In this document: piece by piece, positions 10,898 to 19,234 of the stretch
Layout: every line of letters starts with the position of its first letter
Numbering within the stretch: the stretch's first letter is position 1
From: Streptomyces roseolus
Lineage (GTDB): Bacteria; Actinomycetota; Actinomycetes; Streptomycetales; Streptomycetaceae
Length of the DNA stretch: 64,000 nt
Assembly: GCF_014649855.1 (NCBI RefSeq)
Contig: NZ_BMTV01000002.1
Coordinates: 238,550 to 302,549, forward strand
Direction of reading: 5' to 3'
Position numbers and translations under genes: made by a program
Notes under the pieces: model-generated
The model's input: only the letters and a program-made list of their open reading frames with translations
Databases searched by the model: none
What the model was told of the DNA's origin: nothing

Positions 10898-11707
10898 ATG
10901 GGGTGGACGGTCCTCTACATCGCGTTCGGCCTGGTGGCGCTCTGGCTGCTCGGCGAGGTGCTCCTCCAGTACAAGGCGCGGCTGCGCTGGCGACTCCTCG
11001 CCTTCTGCGGCTTCCTCGGCGTGGTCGCCGGCGTGCTGCTGCCCTCCGTGGCGGTCATCATCGCGGGCGCGGTCGCCTTCGCCGTCGGCCAGACCTTCGT
11101 GACCCTCTCCTTCCGCCGCGGCTTCTCCACCGGCTGGGCGATCGGCGGCACCCCCGGCGCCAGCCGCCGCCGCAAGGCGGGCCCGGCCCCCGAGGCCGGC
11201 CCCACCCTGGAGGTCTCCGGCCTCTCCTACGACGACCCCGACAGCGCCCCCGGCTCCGACGCCGAGGCGCCGCTCGGGGCGGACGCCCCCGCCCACGTCC
11301 ACGCACCGCAGCCCCTGCCCGAGGACACCGGCCAGTACGGCGTCTACGACCCGCAGCAGCCGGGCTACGCGCCGCAGCCCGGGTACGACACCACCGGCTA
11401 CGCGTACGACGCCCACGCCACCGGCTACGAGCAGCAGCCCGCCTACGACTACGGCACCGCGGGCGCCCCGCAGCAGTACGCCGCCTACTCCGACCCGTAC
11501 ATCGGCCCCGGCACCGACGGCCAGCAGTACACCCAGTACTACGGCGACCCCTACGCCCCCTCGTACGCCTACGACACCCCGCCCGGCGGCGTCTGGGTCC
11601 CGCAGCAGCGCGACACGGACGAGCAGCAGCCCCAGGCCCACGCGCCGGGCCAGTACGGCTACGAGCCGCAGCCGCAGCAGGACGAGCAGTCCCCGTACCG
11701 CTACTGA
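10898..11707 (+). CDS. membrane protein with Tyr/Gln/Pro-rich cytoplasmic tail
   Basis: Not recognised as a named family. 269 aa: two or three hydrophobic segments in the first 80 residues (IAFGLVALWLLGEVLL, LLAFCGFLGVVAGVLL, VAVIIAGAVAFAVGQ), a basic stretch (SRRRKAG), then a long disordered tail dominated by Tyr, Gln, Pro and Gly (PQQPGYAPQPGYDTTGYAYD). The tail has loose YGY/QQP repeats resembling low-complexity domains of actinobacterial cell-envelope proteins. ATG preceded by GAGAGGGGCGG. Convergent with the oxidase gene 25 bp away. Function unknown. Confidence 0.7.
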   Translation: MGWTVLYIAFGLVALWLLGEVLLQYKARLRWRLLAFCGFLGVVAGVLLPSVAVIIAGAVAFAVGQTFVTLSFRRGFSTGWAIGGTPGASRRRKAGPAPEAGPTLEVSGLSYDDPDSAPGSDAEAPLGADAPAHVHAPQPLPEDTGQYGVYDPQQPGYAPQPGYDTTGYAYDAHATGYEQQPAYDYGTAGAPQQYAAYSDPYIGPGTDGQQYTQYYGDPYAPSYAYDTPPGGVWVPQQRDTDEQQPQAHAPGQYGYEPQPQQDEQSPYRY

Positions 11708-11732
11708 GCCGACGGGGAGGGGCCGCGGCCGC

Positions 11733-13166
11733 TCACTGCGAGCCGCGGAACTCCGCGCCCTCCACGATCAGCCCGGCCACCAGCGCGCCCGACATGCCCG
11801 CGTGGGCGAGCCCGCCACCCGGATGCGACCAGCCGCCGGCGAAGTACAGGCCGGGGACGGGCGAGAGGTTGGCGGCCGGCAGCCATTCCCCGCCGGCGTC
11901 CGCCAGCGCCGGGCCCGGGACCTCGGGCGTCCCCGTCGCCTCCCGCACGTCCTCCGGGGTGCGGACCTCCTGCCAGAGCAGCCGCCCCGCCAGGCCGGGG
12001 ACGGCCCGGGCGGCGGCCCCCACCAGTCGCCCGGCGAGCTCCGCCCAGTCCTGTCCCGGCACCGGGTCCACGCGCGCCGAGACCGTCACCGACTCGTGGT
12101 CCGCGTCGGGCCGCAGCGCCGGGTCGTCCGGGCGCAGCACCGTCGCCGTGGGCCGGCTCCCGTCCCCGTGCACGACGGTCCGGTGCACGGCGTCCTCCTC
12201 ACGGGCGCCGCGCAGCGCCAGCAGGACCGTCAGCCGGCCCGTGCCGTGCCCCTGGAAGGCGGGCCGCTCGTCGGCGCGCTCCCACGGCACCACCCGCTCG
12301 CGGTAGAGCGCCGGCACCGGAGCGCCCGCGACCACGTGGTCCGCCGCCACCGTCTCGCCCGACTCCAGCCGGACCCCGGTCGCCCGGCCGCCCTCGGTCA
12401 CCACCTCGTCCACGCGCGCGTCGAAGACGAACTCCACCCGCCGCTCCCGGCAGCGCTCGTACACCGCGTCGGCGAGCGACCGGATCCCGCCCGCCACGTA
12501 CCAGCTGCCGAAGGTCTGCTCCATGTACGGCAGGACGGCGGCCGACGCCGGGGCGGTCGCCGCCGGGAAGCCGTACGCCTCCGCGTACGCGTCCAGGAGC
12601 GCGACCAGCCGGGGGTCGCGCAGCTCCCGCTCGCCGACCTGGGCGAGCGTCCGCGTCGGGCGGCGCAGCAGCCCCGCCCTGAGCGCCGGGTACGGCTCCC
12701 GGGCGAGCGCCTTCGGGTCGACGGGCTGCGGCTCCTCCAGGAGCGGGCGGCGGGTCCGGTCCCACGCCTCGCGGGCCCGCACCAGGAAGTCCCCCCAGCG
12801 CTCGCCCGCGCCCGCGCCGAGCGCCGCGTCCAGGGCGGCGACCGTGCCGGCCCGGGAGGCGTTCGGCAGGTCCACGCGCGTGCCGTCGGCGAAGACGTGC
12901 CGGGCGGCCGGATCGACCTGGCTCAGCCCGACGCACTCCTCCAGCGGCTTCTTCCCCGTCTTCACGAAGAGATCGCGGTAGACCGCCGGCAGGTGCAGCA
13001 GCCCGGGCCCGGTGTCGAAGGCGAAGCCGTCGCGCTCGAAACGGCCCACCGCCCCGCCGTACGTCGACGTCCGCTCGTACACCGTCACCGCGTGTCCGGC
13101 GACCGCGAGCCGGGCCGCCGCCGCCATGGCGCCGAGACCCGCGCCGATCACCACAATCCGTCCCAT
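11733..13166 (-). CDS. phytoene-desaturase-like FAD oxidoreductase
   Basis: Protein of 477 aa of the CrtI/amine-oxidase superfamily. N-terminal IVVIGAGLGAMAAAARLAVAG plus YERTSTYGGAVG form the FAD-binding region. The C-terminal LYFAGGWSHPGGGLAHAGMSGALVAG is the signature of CrtI-type desaturases and related retinol saturase-like enzymes. No other carotenoid gene is nearby, so the substrate is unknown. ATG at 13166. It precedes no obvious operon partner. Confidence 0.85.
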   Translation of the reverse strand: MGRIVVIGAGLGAMAAAARLAVAGHAVTVYERTSTYGGAVGRFERDGFAFDTGPGLLHLPAVYRDLFVKTGKKPLEECVGLSQVDPAARHVFADGTRVDLPNASRAGTVAALDAALGAGAGERWGDFLVRAREAWDRTRRPLLEEPQPVDPKALAREPYPALRAGLLRRPTRTLAQVGERELRDPRLVALLDAYAEAYGFPAATAPASAAVLPYMEQTFGSWYVAGGIRSLADAVYERCRERRVEFVFDARVDEVVTEGGRATGVRLESGETVAADHVVAGAPVPALYRERVVPWERADERPAFQGHGTGRLTVLLALRGAREEDAVHRTVVHGDGSRPTATVLRPDDPALRPDADHESVTVSARVDPVPGQDWAELAGRLVGAAARAVPGLAGRLLWQEVRTPEDVREATGTPEVPGPALADAGGEWLPAANLSPVPGLYFAGGWSHPGGGLAHAGMSGALVAGLIVEGAEFRGSQ

Positions 13167-13176
13167 GCCAGGGACT

Positions 13177-13812
13177 TTATCGGCCTCCGCCGACAGACCG
13201 GTCCGCAGGTGGGCCGCCCTCCGCCGCCAGCCTCCGCTCCTCGCGGCGCTGCGCCCGGCGGCGCAGGAACCGCCGGATCCGCGAGGCCAGGAAGACCAGC
13301 AGCCAGATGCCGAGCGCCAGCAGCACGGCGGCGATCACCGCCGCCGCCACCGGATGGAACATCGCGAAGGTGATGACGCCGGCGACCGCGAGGTCCTCGC
13401 CCGTACTGACCGCGATGTTGGAGAACGGCTCCGGCGAGGTGTTCACCGCCATCCGCGTCCCCGCCTTGACCAGATGGCTCATCAGCGCCGTCGACCCGCC
13501 GATCGCCCCCGCCGCCAGCTCCGGCAGCGAACCGCTCTCGCCGGCCAGCAGGGCGGCCACCACGGCACCGGCGACCGGCCGGATCACCGTGTGGACCGAG
13601 TCCCACACGTTGTCCACGTACGGCACCTTGTCCGCGACCGCCTCGACGAGGAACAGCACGCCGGCCGCGATCAGGACGTCCGTGCGCTGGAGCGCCTCGG
13701 GCACCTCGTCGCTGAGTCCGGTCGCGCCGAAGACGCCGAGGAGCAGGACCACCGCGTAGGCGTTGATCCCGCTCGCCCAGCCGCTCGTGAAGACCAGGGG
13801 GAGTACGGACAC
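13177..13812 (-). CDS. DUF4126 membrane protein
   Basis: Protein of 211 aa with four to five transmembrane segments; FTSGWASGINAYAVVLLLG and SHLVKAGTRMAVNTSPEP are characteristic of DUF4126. The C-terminus is Arg-rich (RRAQRREERR) and probably cytoplasmic. GTG 13812 chosen so that the protein starts at SVLPLVFTSGW; GTG 13848 is an alternative that adds 12 residues. No function is known for the family. Confidence 0.8.
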   Translation of the reverse strand: MSVLPLVFTSGWASGINAYAVVLLLGVFGATGLSDEVPEALQRTDVLIAAGVLFLVEAVADKVPYVDNVWDSVHTVIRPVAGAVVAALLAGESGSLPELAAGAIGGSTALMSHLVKAGTRMAVNTSPEPFSNIAVSTGEDLAVAGVITFAMFHPVAAAVIAAVLLALGIWLLVFLASRIRRFLRRRAQRREERRLAAEGGPPADRSVGGGR

Positions 13813-14121
13813 GCTCGTGATCGTAACGAGGCCGTGCCCGTCCGTCACGGGCGTCGGCTGAGTATCCGTACCTAGGCGCCGAGATGAGTACCCGCGCGGA
13901 TGGGGCGGGAGCCGTCCGGAGGAGAGAGTGGTGCCCACGGAAGGGGCGCGGCTCCCGAACCGCCGACACGGGGCGGCGGAGCGGGGCCGCGCGCCTGCCG
14001 GCACGGGGGACGTGCACGGGGGTGTACGAAAGGAAGCGCCGGTCCGGCGTGGCTCGGGGGGATCGAGCCTCGCGCGGACCGGCGCTTTTCGTTCGCGTGG
14101 ATCCGGCCTCCGGGATCCGGT
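13813..14121. other. 309-bp intergenic region
   Basis: Holds the promoter side of the DUF4126 gene and the terminator of the TetR operon (14034-14087). On the plus strand a strong ribosome-site-like GGAGGAGAG at 13918-13926 is followed at once by GTGGTG, but the frame it opens is Arg/Gly-rich, runs through the hairpin and becomes antisense to tetR, so it is not called as a gene. Confidence 0.5.
14034..14087 (-). terminator. long two-part hairpin terminator downstream of tetR
   Basis: Perfect 13-bp arms AAGCGCCGGTCCG (14034-14046) and CGGACCGGCGCTT (14075-14087). Inside the loop is a second 6-bp stem GGCTCG/CGAGCC. It lies about 35 bp past the tetR stop and should end the three-gene operon; the plus-strand side is followed by TTC, so it may also act in the other direction. 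Confidence 0.8.
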
Positions 14122-14733
14122 TCAGCGGCCTCCGCCGACGCGCCCGTGCAGCAGCAGGGACAGGGCCGCGTGGACGTCGTCCAGGGAGCGTTCGCTCTGG
14201 AAGGCCTTCCAGTCCAGGGCGGCGACCAGGACCATGCCGACCAGGGCCGCCGCCGTGAGCTGGACGTCGATCTCGTCGCTGAGTTCGCCCGCCTCGACGC
14301 CCTCGCGCAGGACGCCCTCGACGACGGCGACGGCCTCCTGGCGGACCACCAGGAGCGTGGAGTTCCAGGCGCGGTTGGTGCGCCAGAGCTCGGCCACGTA
14401 CAGCTGGGTGAAGGCGGGGTAGCGGTCGATGAAGACGAGGCCGGCGCGGATCATCGCGTCCAGCGCCGCGACCCGGCTGCCGCCGCTCGCCGCCGTCTCC
14501 TCGGCCGCCGTCCGCAGGGAGGCGGTGAGGAGGGAGACGCCGTGGCGCAGCAGCTCCTCGAAGAGCTCGGTCTTGCTCTTGAAGTTGTAGTAGACCGTGC
14601 CCTTGGCCACCCCGGCCCGCTCGGCGATCTCGTCGACCGTCGTGGCCGAGAAGCCCTGCTCGGCGATGAGGGTGACGGCCGCCTCGTAGAGCTTGGCGCG
14701 GGTGGCCTGGCGGCGGGTGCTGCTGCTGTCCAT
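14122..14733 (-). CDS. TetR-family transcriptional repressor
   Basis: Protein of 203 aa. The N-terminal helix-turn-helix (FSATTVDEIAERAGVAKGTV followed by YYNF) is canonical TetR. The C-terminal ligand domain is unassigned. Last gene of an operon with the YhgE-like permease (30 bp upstream) and the ABC-like gene. A 30-bp palindrome in front of the first gene is the obvious operator, implying autoregulation. ATG at 14733. The inducer probably relates to what the permease moves, which is unknown. Confidence 0.92.
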   Translation of the reverse strand: MDSSSTRRQATRAKLYEAAVTLIAEQGFSATTVDEIAERAGVAKGTVYYNFKSKTELFEELLRHGVSLLTASLRTAAEETAASGGSRVAALDAMIRAGLVFIDRYPAFTQLYVAELWRTNRAWNSTLLVVRQEAVAVVEGVLREGVEAGELSDEIDVQLTAAALVGMVLVAALDWKAFQSERSLDDVHAALSLLLHGRVGGGR

Positions 14734-14762
14734 GGGGTCGATTCTCACAGAGGCCGGGCCGG

Positions 14763-16907
14763 TCACAGCGACAGCTCGGGGTGGAGCCGGTCCAGCGTCC
14801 ACACCTGCTTGCGGCGCGCGGTGACCGCGGTCAGGGCGAGCGCGCCCAGGGTGAAGGCGGCGAGGACGGCGACGGCCTCCCAGACCGGGGCGAGCCCGCC
14901 GCCGGAGATGAGCCGGCGCAGCGCTTCGACCACGTGGGTCATCGGCAGGAAGGGGTGGACGGCGTTGAAGAAGCCCGGGCTGGTCTGCACCGGGTAGGTG
15001 CCGCCCGCCGAGGTCAGCTGGACCATGAGGAGCGCCAGGACCAGGATCCTGCCGGCCGCGCCGAAGCGGGCGTTGAGCCACTGGATGATCGCGGCGAAGC
15101 AGCAGGTCACGAGGGCGAGGAAGCCGACCGTGCCGGCCGCCCTGGCCATCTCCAGGCCGAGACCCCAGTGCAGGACGGAGAGGAGCGCGGCGACCTGGAG
15201 GACGCCGATCGCCGCGACCGGGAACCAGCCGGCCAGCGCGATCCGCCAGGCGGAGGCGCCCGCGGCGAGGGCCCGCCGGTTCATCGGCTGGATGATCATG
15301 TACGCGACCATCGCGCCGACCCACAGGGAGAGCGGGATGAAGTACGGGGCGAAGCCCGTGCCGTAGTTGGGCGCCTTGTGGAGCGACTGGGCGGCCAACC
15401 GCACCGGGTCGGCCATGACCTCCGTACGCCGGTCGCGTTCCGCCTTGTCGTAGTCCGGGATCTGGTCGACGCCGTCCTTGAGACCGGTGGCGAGCGAACC
15501 GGAGCCGTCGGCGAGCTTGAACAGGCCGCCGTCGAGGTCGCCGGCGCCCTTCTTCAGCCTGCCGACGCCGGTGTCCAGGCTGACCGAGCCCGCGCGGGCG
15601 CCGGTGACGCCGGTGTGCAGCTGCGCGGCGCCGTCGGCGACCTGCTTCGCGCCCCTGTTGAGCTCGTTGATCTTGCGGATGGCACCCTTGACGTCCTCGT
15701 CCAGGTGCGGGGCGCGGGCGGCCAGCTCGTCGGCCTCCTTCTTCAGCTTCTTCAGCCGCTCGTCGAGCGTCTTCAGGTCGCCGTTGCTGCCCTTGGTCAG
15801 CCGGTGCACGTCGTCCGCGACGGTCGCGACGTCCCCGGCGTTGGTCGACGCCTCCTTCAGGGCGGCGCAGAACTCCTTGTTGTCGGGGAGGGCGAACCCC
15901 TCGGGCAGGGTCACGCCCTCGGGCAGCTCGATCGGCGGGGTGGTGCCGGGCTTCGCGCAGGACTCGCGGTGCAGCCGGGAGAGCGTGTCGTCCGCCTTGT
16001 GGGCGGCGGTGCGCAGCAGCGGGGCGCGGCGGACCAGGTCCGCCAGGTCGTTGCGGGCGGCGGTGGCCGAGTCGGAGACGAGCCTGGCGGTGTCGCGGAT
16101 GGACGTGCCGTTGTTCGCCAGGTACGGGCGGACCTTGTCGGCGGTGCCGTTCACCTTGTCGGCGAGCGCCTGGGTGCCGTCCGCGACCTTGCGCGTACCG
16201 GTCTGGACGTCCTTGGACCCCTTGTCCAGCTTCTTCAGGCCGGCGGCGAGGTCGCCGCTGCCGGTCTTGGCGTCGGCGAGGCCGTCGGAGAGGTCCTTGG
16301 ACCCCTTCTTGGCCTTGTCCACGCCCTTCTTGAGGTCGGCGGCGCCCTTGGCGGCCTCGGCGGTGGCCTCGTGGATGTCGGAGAAGGAGATGAAGATCTT
16401 GTCGAGGAAGGTCCGGGAGGACTTGGTGGAGGCGGCGGTGCGCACCTCGGAGAAGACCGTCCGCGAGATCTGGCCGACGATGTAGTTGTTGGAGTCGTTC
16501 GTCCGGACCTTCAGGGCGCCGGTCTCGGGGGAGTCCCCGGAGCTGGACGCGATCCGCTCGCTGAAGTCGCCGGGCACGGTCAGGGACAGGTAGTACCGGC
16601 CGTCCTCGACGCCCTCGCGCGCCTCGGCGTCGCTCACCCGGTGCCACTCGAAGGTCCGGCTGTCGAGCAGGCCCTCGGTGATGTCCTCGCCGGCGGTGAT
16701 CCGCTTGCCGTCGGCGGTGGCGCCGCGGTCCTCGTTGACCAGGGCCACGGGCAGCCGGTCGAGCCTGCTGTACGGGTCCCAGAACGAGTACAGGTACAGG
16801 GCGCCGTACAGCAGCGGCAGCAGCAGGACCGCGACGAGCGCGGCGCGCGGCAGCTTCCCCCTGCCGAAGCGCCTCAGCTCAAGCGCGGCCAGTTTCGGCG
16901 AGCGCAT
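14763..16907 (-). CDS. YhgE/Pip-family ABC-type membrane protein
   Basis: Protein of 714 aa with the YhgE/Pip layout: one N-terminal transmembrane segment (about 22-45), a long extracytoplasmic domain and five or six C-terminal transmembrane segments from about residue 520. The extracytoplasmic part contains coiled, heptad-like repeats such as DLKKGVDKAKKGSKDLSDGL and AKQVADGAAQLHTGV. The family includes the lactococcal phage-infection protein and putative efflux permeases. Its first codons overlap the ABC-like gene by 29 bp, implying coupled translation. Confidence 0.9.
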   Translation of the reverse strand: MRSPKLAALELRRFGRGKLPRAALVAVLLLPLLYGALYLYSFWDPYSRLDRLPVALVNEDRGATADGKRITAGEDITEGLLDSRTFEWHRVSDAEAREGVEDGRYYLSLTVPGDFSERIASSSGDSPETGALKVRTNDSNNYIVGQISRTVFSEVRTAASTKSSRTFLDKIFISFSDIHEATAEAAKGAADLKKGVDKAKKGSKDLSDGLADAKTGSGDLAAGLKKLDKGSKDVQTGTRKVADGTQALADKVNGTADKVRPYLANNGTSIRDTARLVSDSATAARNDLADLVRRAPLLRTAAHKADDTLSRLHRESCAKPGTTPPIELPEGVTLPEGFALPDNKEFCAALKEASTNAGDVATVADDVHRLTKGSNGDLKTLDERLKKLKKEADELAARAPHLDEDVKGAIRKINELNRGAKQVADGAAQLHTGVTGARAGSVSLDTGVGRLKKGAGDLDGGLFKLADGSGSLATGLKDGVDQIPDYDKAERDRRTEVMADPVRLAAQSLHKAPNYGTGFAPYFIPLSLWVGAMVAYMIIQPMNRRALAAGASAWRIALAGWFPVAAIGVLQVAALLSVLHWGLGLEMARAAGTVGFLALVTCCFAAIIQWLNARFGAAGRILVLALLMVQLTSAGGTYPVQTSPGFFNAVHPFLPMTHVVEALRRLISGGGLAPVWEAVAVLAAFTLGALALTAVTARRKQVWTLDRLHPELSL

Positions 16908-17742
16908 CGTCCGCCCCCTCCTCGGTGGTGTCGTCGTCTTCGGCGGCGTCCCCGGTTTCCCCGGGGGTGTCGTCCGCGCCGTCCTCGGCCGTGTCCCGTG
17001 CGTCCGGGTCCGCGGCGGCGGGCGCCGCGACCGTGGTGATCCGCAGGGCGTCGGCCGGGGCCTCGCTGCAGACGGCGAGGACGGTGGTGCCCGTGTCGGC
17101 CACCGCGCGCAGCAGCGCCCAGGCCTCGGCCCGGTCGGCGTCCGACAGCTTCAGGTCCGTGTCGTCCACGCCGAGCAGCCGGGGCCGGCCGATCAGGGCC
17201 AGCGCGAGGGACAGCCGCAGCGCCTCCAGGCGCTCCAGGTCCCGTACGGAGGTCCGGTCGCCCTTCGGCAGGGCGGCGAGGTCGAGCCCGACGGCCGCGA
17301 CGGCCTCGTCGATCCGGGCCCGGGCCTCGGCGGCCCGGGTGCCGGGGCGGCGGAGGAGGGCGCGGACCGAGCCGTCGAACCGGCGCTGGAGCAGGGCCCG
17401 CTCGCGCAGGTGCTCGGCGACCGTGAGGGAGGGGTCGAGCTCGCTCACGCCGGGGACCTGGCCGAGCGCGGCGATCCGGCGCACGGCGGCCATCCGGCGC
17501 GGCAGCGGCAGCCCGCCGATCTCGGCGGTGCCCTCCTTGGTCCTCATCCGGCCGGTGAGCGCGAGCAGCAGACAGGTGCGGCCGCTGCCGGACGGGCCTT
17601 CGAGCGCCACCAGGGCTCCGGCCCCGGCCCGGAAGGACACGTCCCGGAAGGCCCAGCCGCGGGGGCCCTTGAGCCCGAGCCCCTCGACGACGAGCGCGGC
17701 CCCCTCCGGAGACGGTCGTGTGGTCAGGTCGTCGGATCCCAT
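16879..17742 (-). CDS. degenerate ABC-type ATP-binding protein
   Basis: Protein of 287 aa with an ABC nucleotide-binding fold, but its motifs are eroded. Walker A reads GPSGSGRT, with R55 in place of the essential Lys. Walker B reads LLGVDDTD, with Asp194 where the catalytic Glu belongs. No LSGGQ signature is visible (DLERLEALRLSLA instead). The C-terminal 60 residues are Asp/Glu/Thr-rich and disordered. ATG at 17742. It may bind nucleotide weakly or act as a structural partner of the YhgE-like permease. First gene of the TetR-controlled operon. Confidence 0.85.
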   Translation of the reverse strand: MGSDDLTTRPSPEGAALVVEGLGLKGPRGWAFRDVSFRAGAGALVALEGPSGSGRTCLLLALTGRMRTKEGTAEIGGLPLPRRMAAVRRIAALGQVPGVSELDPSLTVAEHLRERALLQRRFDGSVRALLRRPGTRAAEARARIDEAVAAVGLDLAALPKGDRTSVRDLERLEALRLSLALALIGRPRLLGVDDTDLKLSDADRAEAWALLRAVADTGTTVLAVCSEAPADALRITTVAAPAAADPDARDTAEDGADDTPGETGDAAEDDDTTEEGADDALAETGRA

Positions 17743-17762
17743 GGACCCACCCCCCGCTTCCC

Positions 17763-17792
17763 ACTTTTGAACTGACTGGTCAGTCCAAAAGT
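17763..17792. promoter_or_regulatory. 30-bp palindromic TetR operator
   Basis: Left half ACTTTTGAACTGACT and right half GGTCAGTCCAAAAGT are reverse complements at 13 of 15 positions. The core ACTGACTGGTCAGT is typical of TetR-family sites. It lies 21 bp upstream of the ABC-like gene start, within its promoter region, and about 45 bp from the divergent HEPN-gene promoter. Confidence 0.85.
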
Positions 17793-17835
17793 TACCCGCG
17801 AGTCGCCCGGCTGGCAAAGCGCCAGGTCAGAACGA

Positions 17836-17858
17836 TTGTCAGTGGGTGCCTCCACGAT
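17836..17858 (+). promoter_or_regulatory. RecA-NDp (PafBC-type) DNA-damage promoter motif
   Basis: TTGTCAGTG, 8 bp, then CACGAT. This matches the actinobacterial RecA/LexA-independent damage promoter consensus TTGTCRGTG-N8-TAnnnT at every defined base except the first T of the -10. Predicted start of transcription is near 17865, about 40 nt before the HEPN gene ATG. Confidence 0.6.
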
Positions 17859-17905
17859 GGACACAGACGGCGACAAGGCCGTCACCCGACGACAGGAGGC
17901 TCGTC

Positions 17906-18379
17906 ATGGCCAGTCCTTTCGCAGCAGCCGACGTCCACCCCGTGTCCCGCAGGACCGGTGCCCCGCCCGCCGCCCTCGACCTGCTCGCCAAGGCCCGCGC
18001 CGGAATCGACGAGGCCGCGGCCCTCGACCGCCCCCACGAGAGGTACGCCACCGCGCACCTCGCCGCCCTGCGCGCCGCGGCCGCCGTCCTCGCCGCCCGC
18101 GCCCGCCCCGAGCCCCGCACCCGCCGGCGCCAGCCCATAAGGAGCGCCTGGGAGCTGCTGCCGCAGCTCGCCCCCGAGCTCACCGAATGGAGCGCCCTCT
18201 TCGCCGCGGGCGCCCCGCGCCGGGCCCTCGCCGAGGCGGGCGTCGCCGCCGCCGCGAGCGCGCGCGAGGCCGACGACCTCGTCCGGGACGCCGCCCACTT
18301 CCTGCGGCTGGTCGAGCGGCTCCTCGTGCTCCAGCCGGTGCTGCCCCGGCAGCCCCCGGCGGACGGCACCGCCGGTTGA
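17906..18379 (+). CDS. SAV_6107-family HEPN-like protein
   Basis: All-helical protein of 157 aa, Ala/Arg-rich. ALDLLAKARAGIDEAA...RYATAHLAALRAAAAVL resembles the SAV_6107 family, which is described as HEPN-domain containing; HEPN proteins are often RNases or substrate-binding helpers. The Rx4-6H motif of active HEPN RNases is not clearly met (RPHERYATAH is the nearest), so catalysis is doubtful. ATG at 17906 after a good GACAGGAGG ribosome site; earlier in-frame ATGs lack one. Function unknown. Confidence 0.7.
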   Translation: MASPFAAADVHPVSRRTGAPPAALDLLAKARAGIDEAAALDRPHERYATAHLAALRAAAAVLAARARPEPRTRRRQPIRSAWELLPQLAPELTEWSALFAAGAPRRALAEAGVAAAASAREADDLVRDAAHFLRLVERLLVLQPVLPRQPPADGTAG

Positions 18380-18445
18380 TCCGCGCGACATCGCCGAGGC
18401 CATAGGGTGGGGAGGTCCGACCCCGTCACCGAGGAGTCAAGAGCC

Positions 18446-19234
18446 GTGCCGGACCCTTCCGCTGTCTTCGGCCGTGAGGCGTCGTCGCGCCCGTCGCGCG
18501 CCTCCCTGCGCACCGCCGTCGTCTGGGACGTCCTCAAGGACGCCCTCGACCGCCGGGTCGCCGGCACCGGGAGGGCCGTCCTCGACGTCCTGGACACCGG
18601 CGGCGGCTCCGGCAACTTCGCGGTGCCGGTGGCCCGCCTCGGCCACCGCGTCACCGTCGTCGACCCCAGCCCCAACGCGCTCTTCGCGCTGGAGCGCCGC
18701 GCCGCCGAGGCCGGAGTCGCCGAGCTGGTGACCGGCGTCCAGGGCGACGTCCGCGGGCTCTTCGACGTGGTCGAGCGCGGCGCCTACGACGCGGTGCTCT
18801 GCCACGGCGTCCTGGAGTACGTGGACGACCCGGCCGAGGGCGTGCGGAACACGGAGGCCGCGCTCCGCCCCGGCGGCGCGCTCAGCCTCCTCGGCGCCGG
18901 GCTCGGCGGCGCGGTCCTCGCCCGCGCCCTCGCCGGACACTTCACCGAGGCCCGGACCGCGCTCGGCGACCCCGACGGACGCTGGGGCGCCGGCGACCCC
19001 GTGCCCCGGCGGTTCACCGCCGATCAGCTCACCGGTCTGGCCGAGGAGGCCGGCCTCTCCGTGAGCGCCGTCCACGGCGTGCGGATCTTCGCCGACCTGG
19101 TCCCCGGCGTCCTCGTCGACACCGAGCCCGGTGCCGCCGAGGCGCTGCTGAGACTGGAGGCCGCGGCGGCCGAGCTGGCCGCCTTCCACGCCGTCGCCAC
19201 CCAGCTCCACGTCCTCGCCGAGAAGCCCGCCTGA
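18446..19234 (+). CDS. class I SAM-dependent methyltransferase
   Basis: Protein of 262 aa with Rossmann methyltransferase motifs: VLDTGGGSGNFAVPVARLGH (motif I), VTVVDPSPNAL (motif II), and YDAVLCHGVLEYVDDP (motif IV and post). The family resembles small-molecule or tRNA-wobble (SmtA/CmoA-like) methyltransferases; the substrate is unknown. GTG at 18446 chosen because GAGGAG sits 9 nt upstream; TAGGGT at 18404 is a likely -10, and the GTG at 18407 would lie at the mRNA 5' end. Confidence 0.85.
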   Translation: MPDPSAVFGREASSRPSRASLRTAVVWDVLKDALDRRVAGTGRAVLDVLDTGGGSGNFAVPVARLGHRVTVVDPSPNALFALERRAAEAGVAELVTGVQGDVRGLFDVVERGAYDAVLCHGVLEYVDDPAEGVRNTEAALRPGGALSLLGAGLGGAVLARALAGHFTEARTALGDPDGRWGAGDPVPRRFTADQLTGLAEEAGLSVSAVHGVRIFADLVPGVLVDTEPGAAEALLRLEAAAAELAAFHAVATQLHVLAEKPA

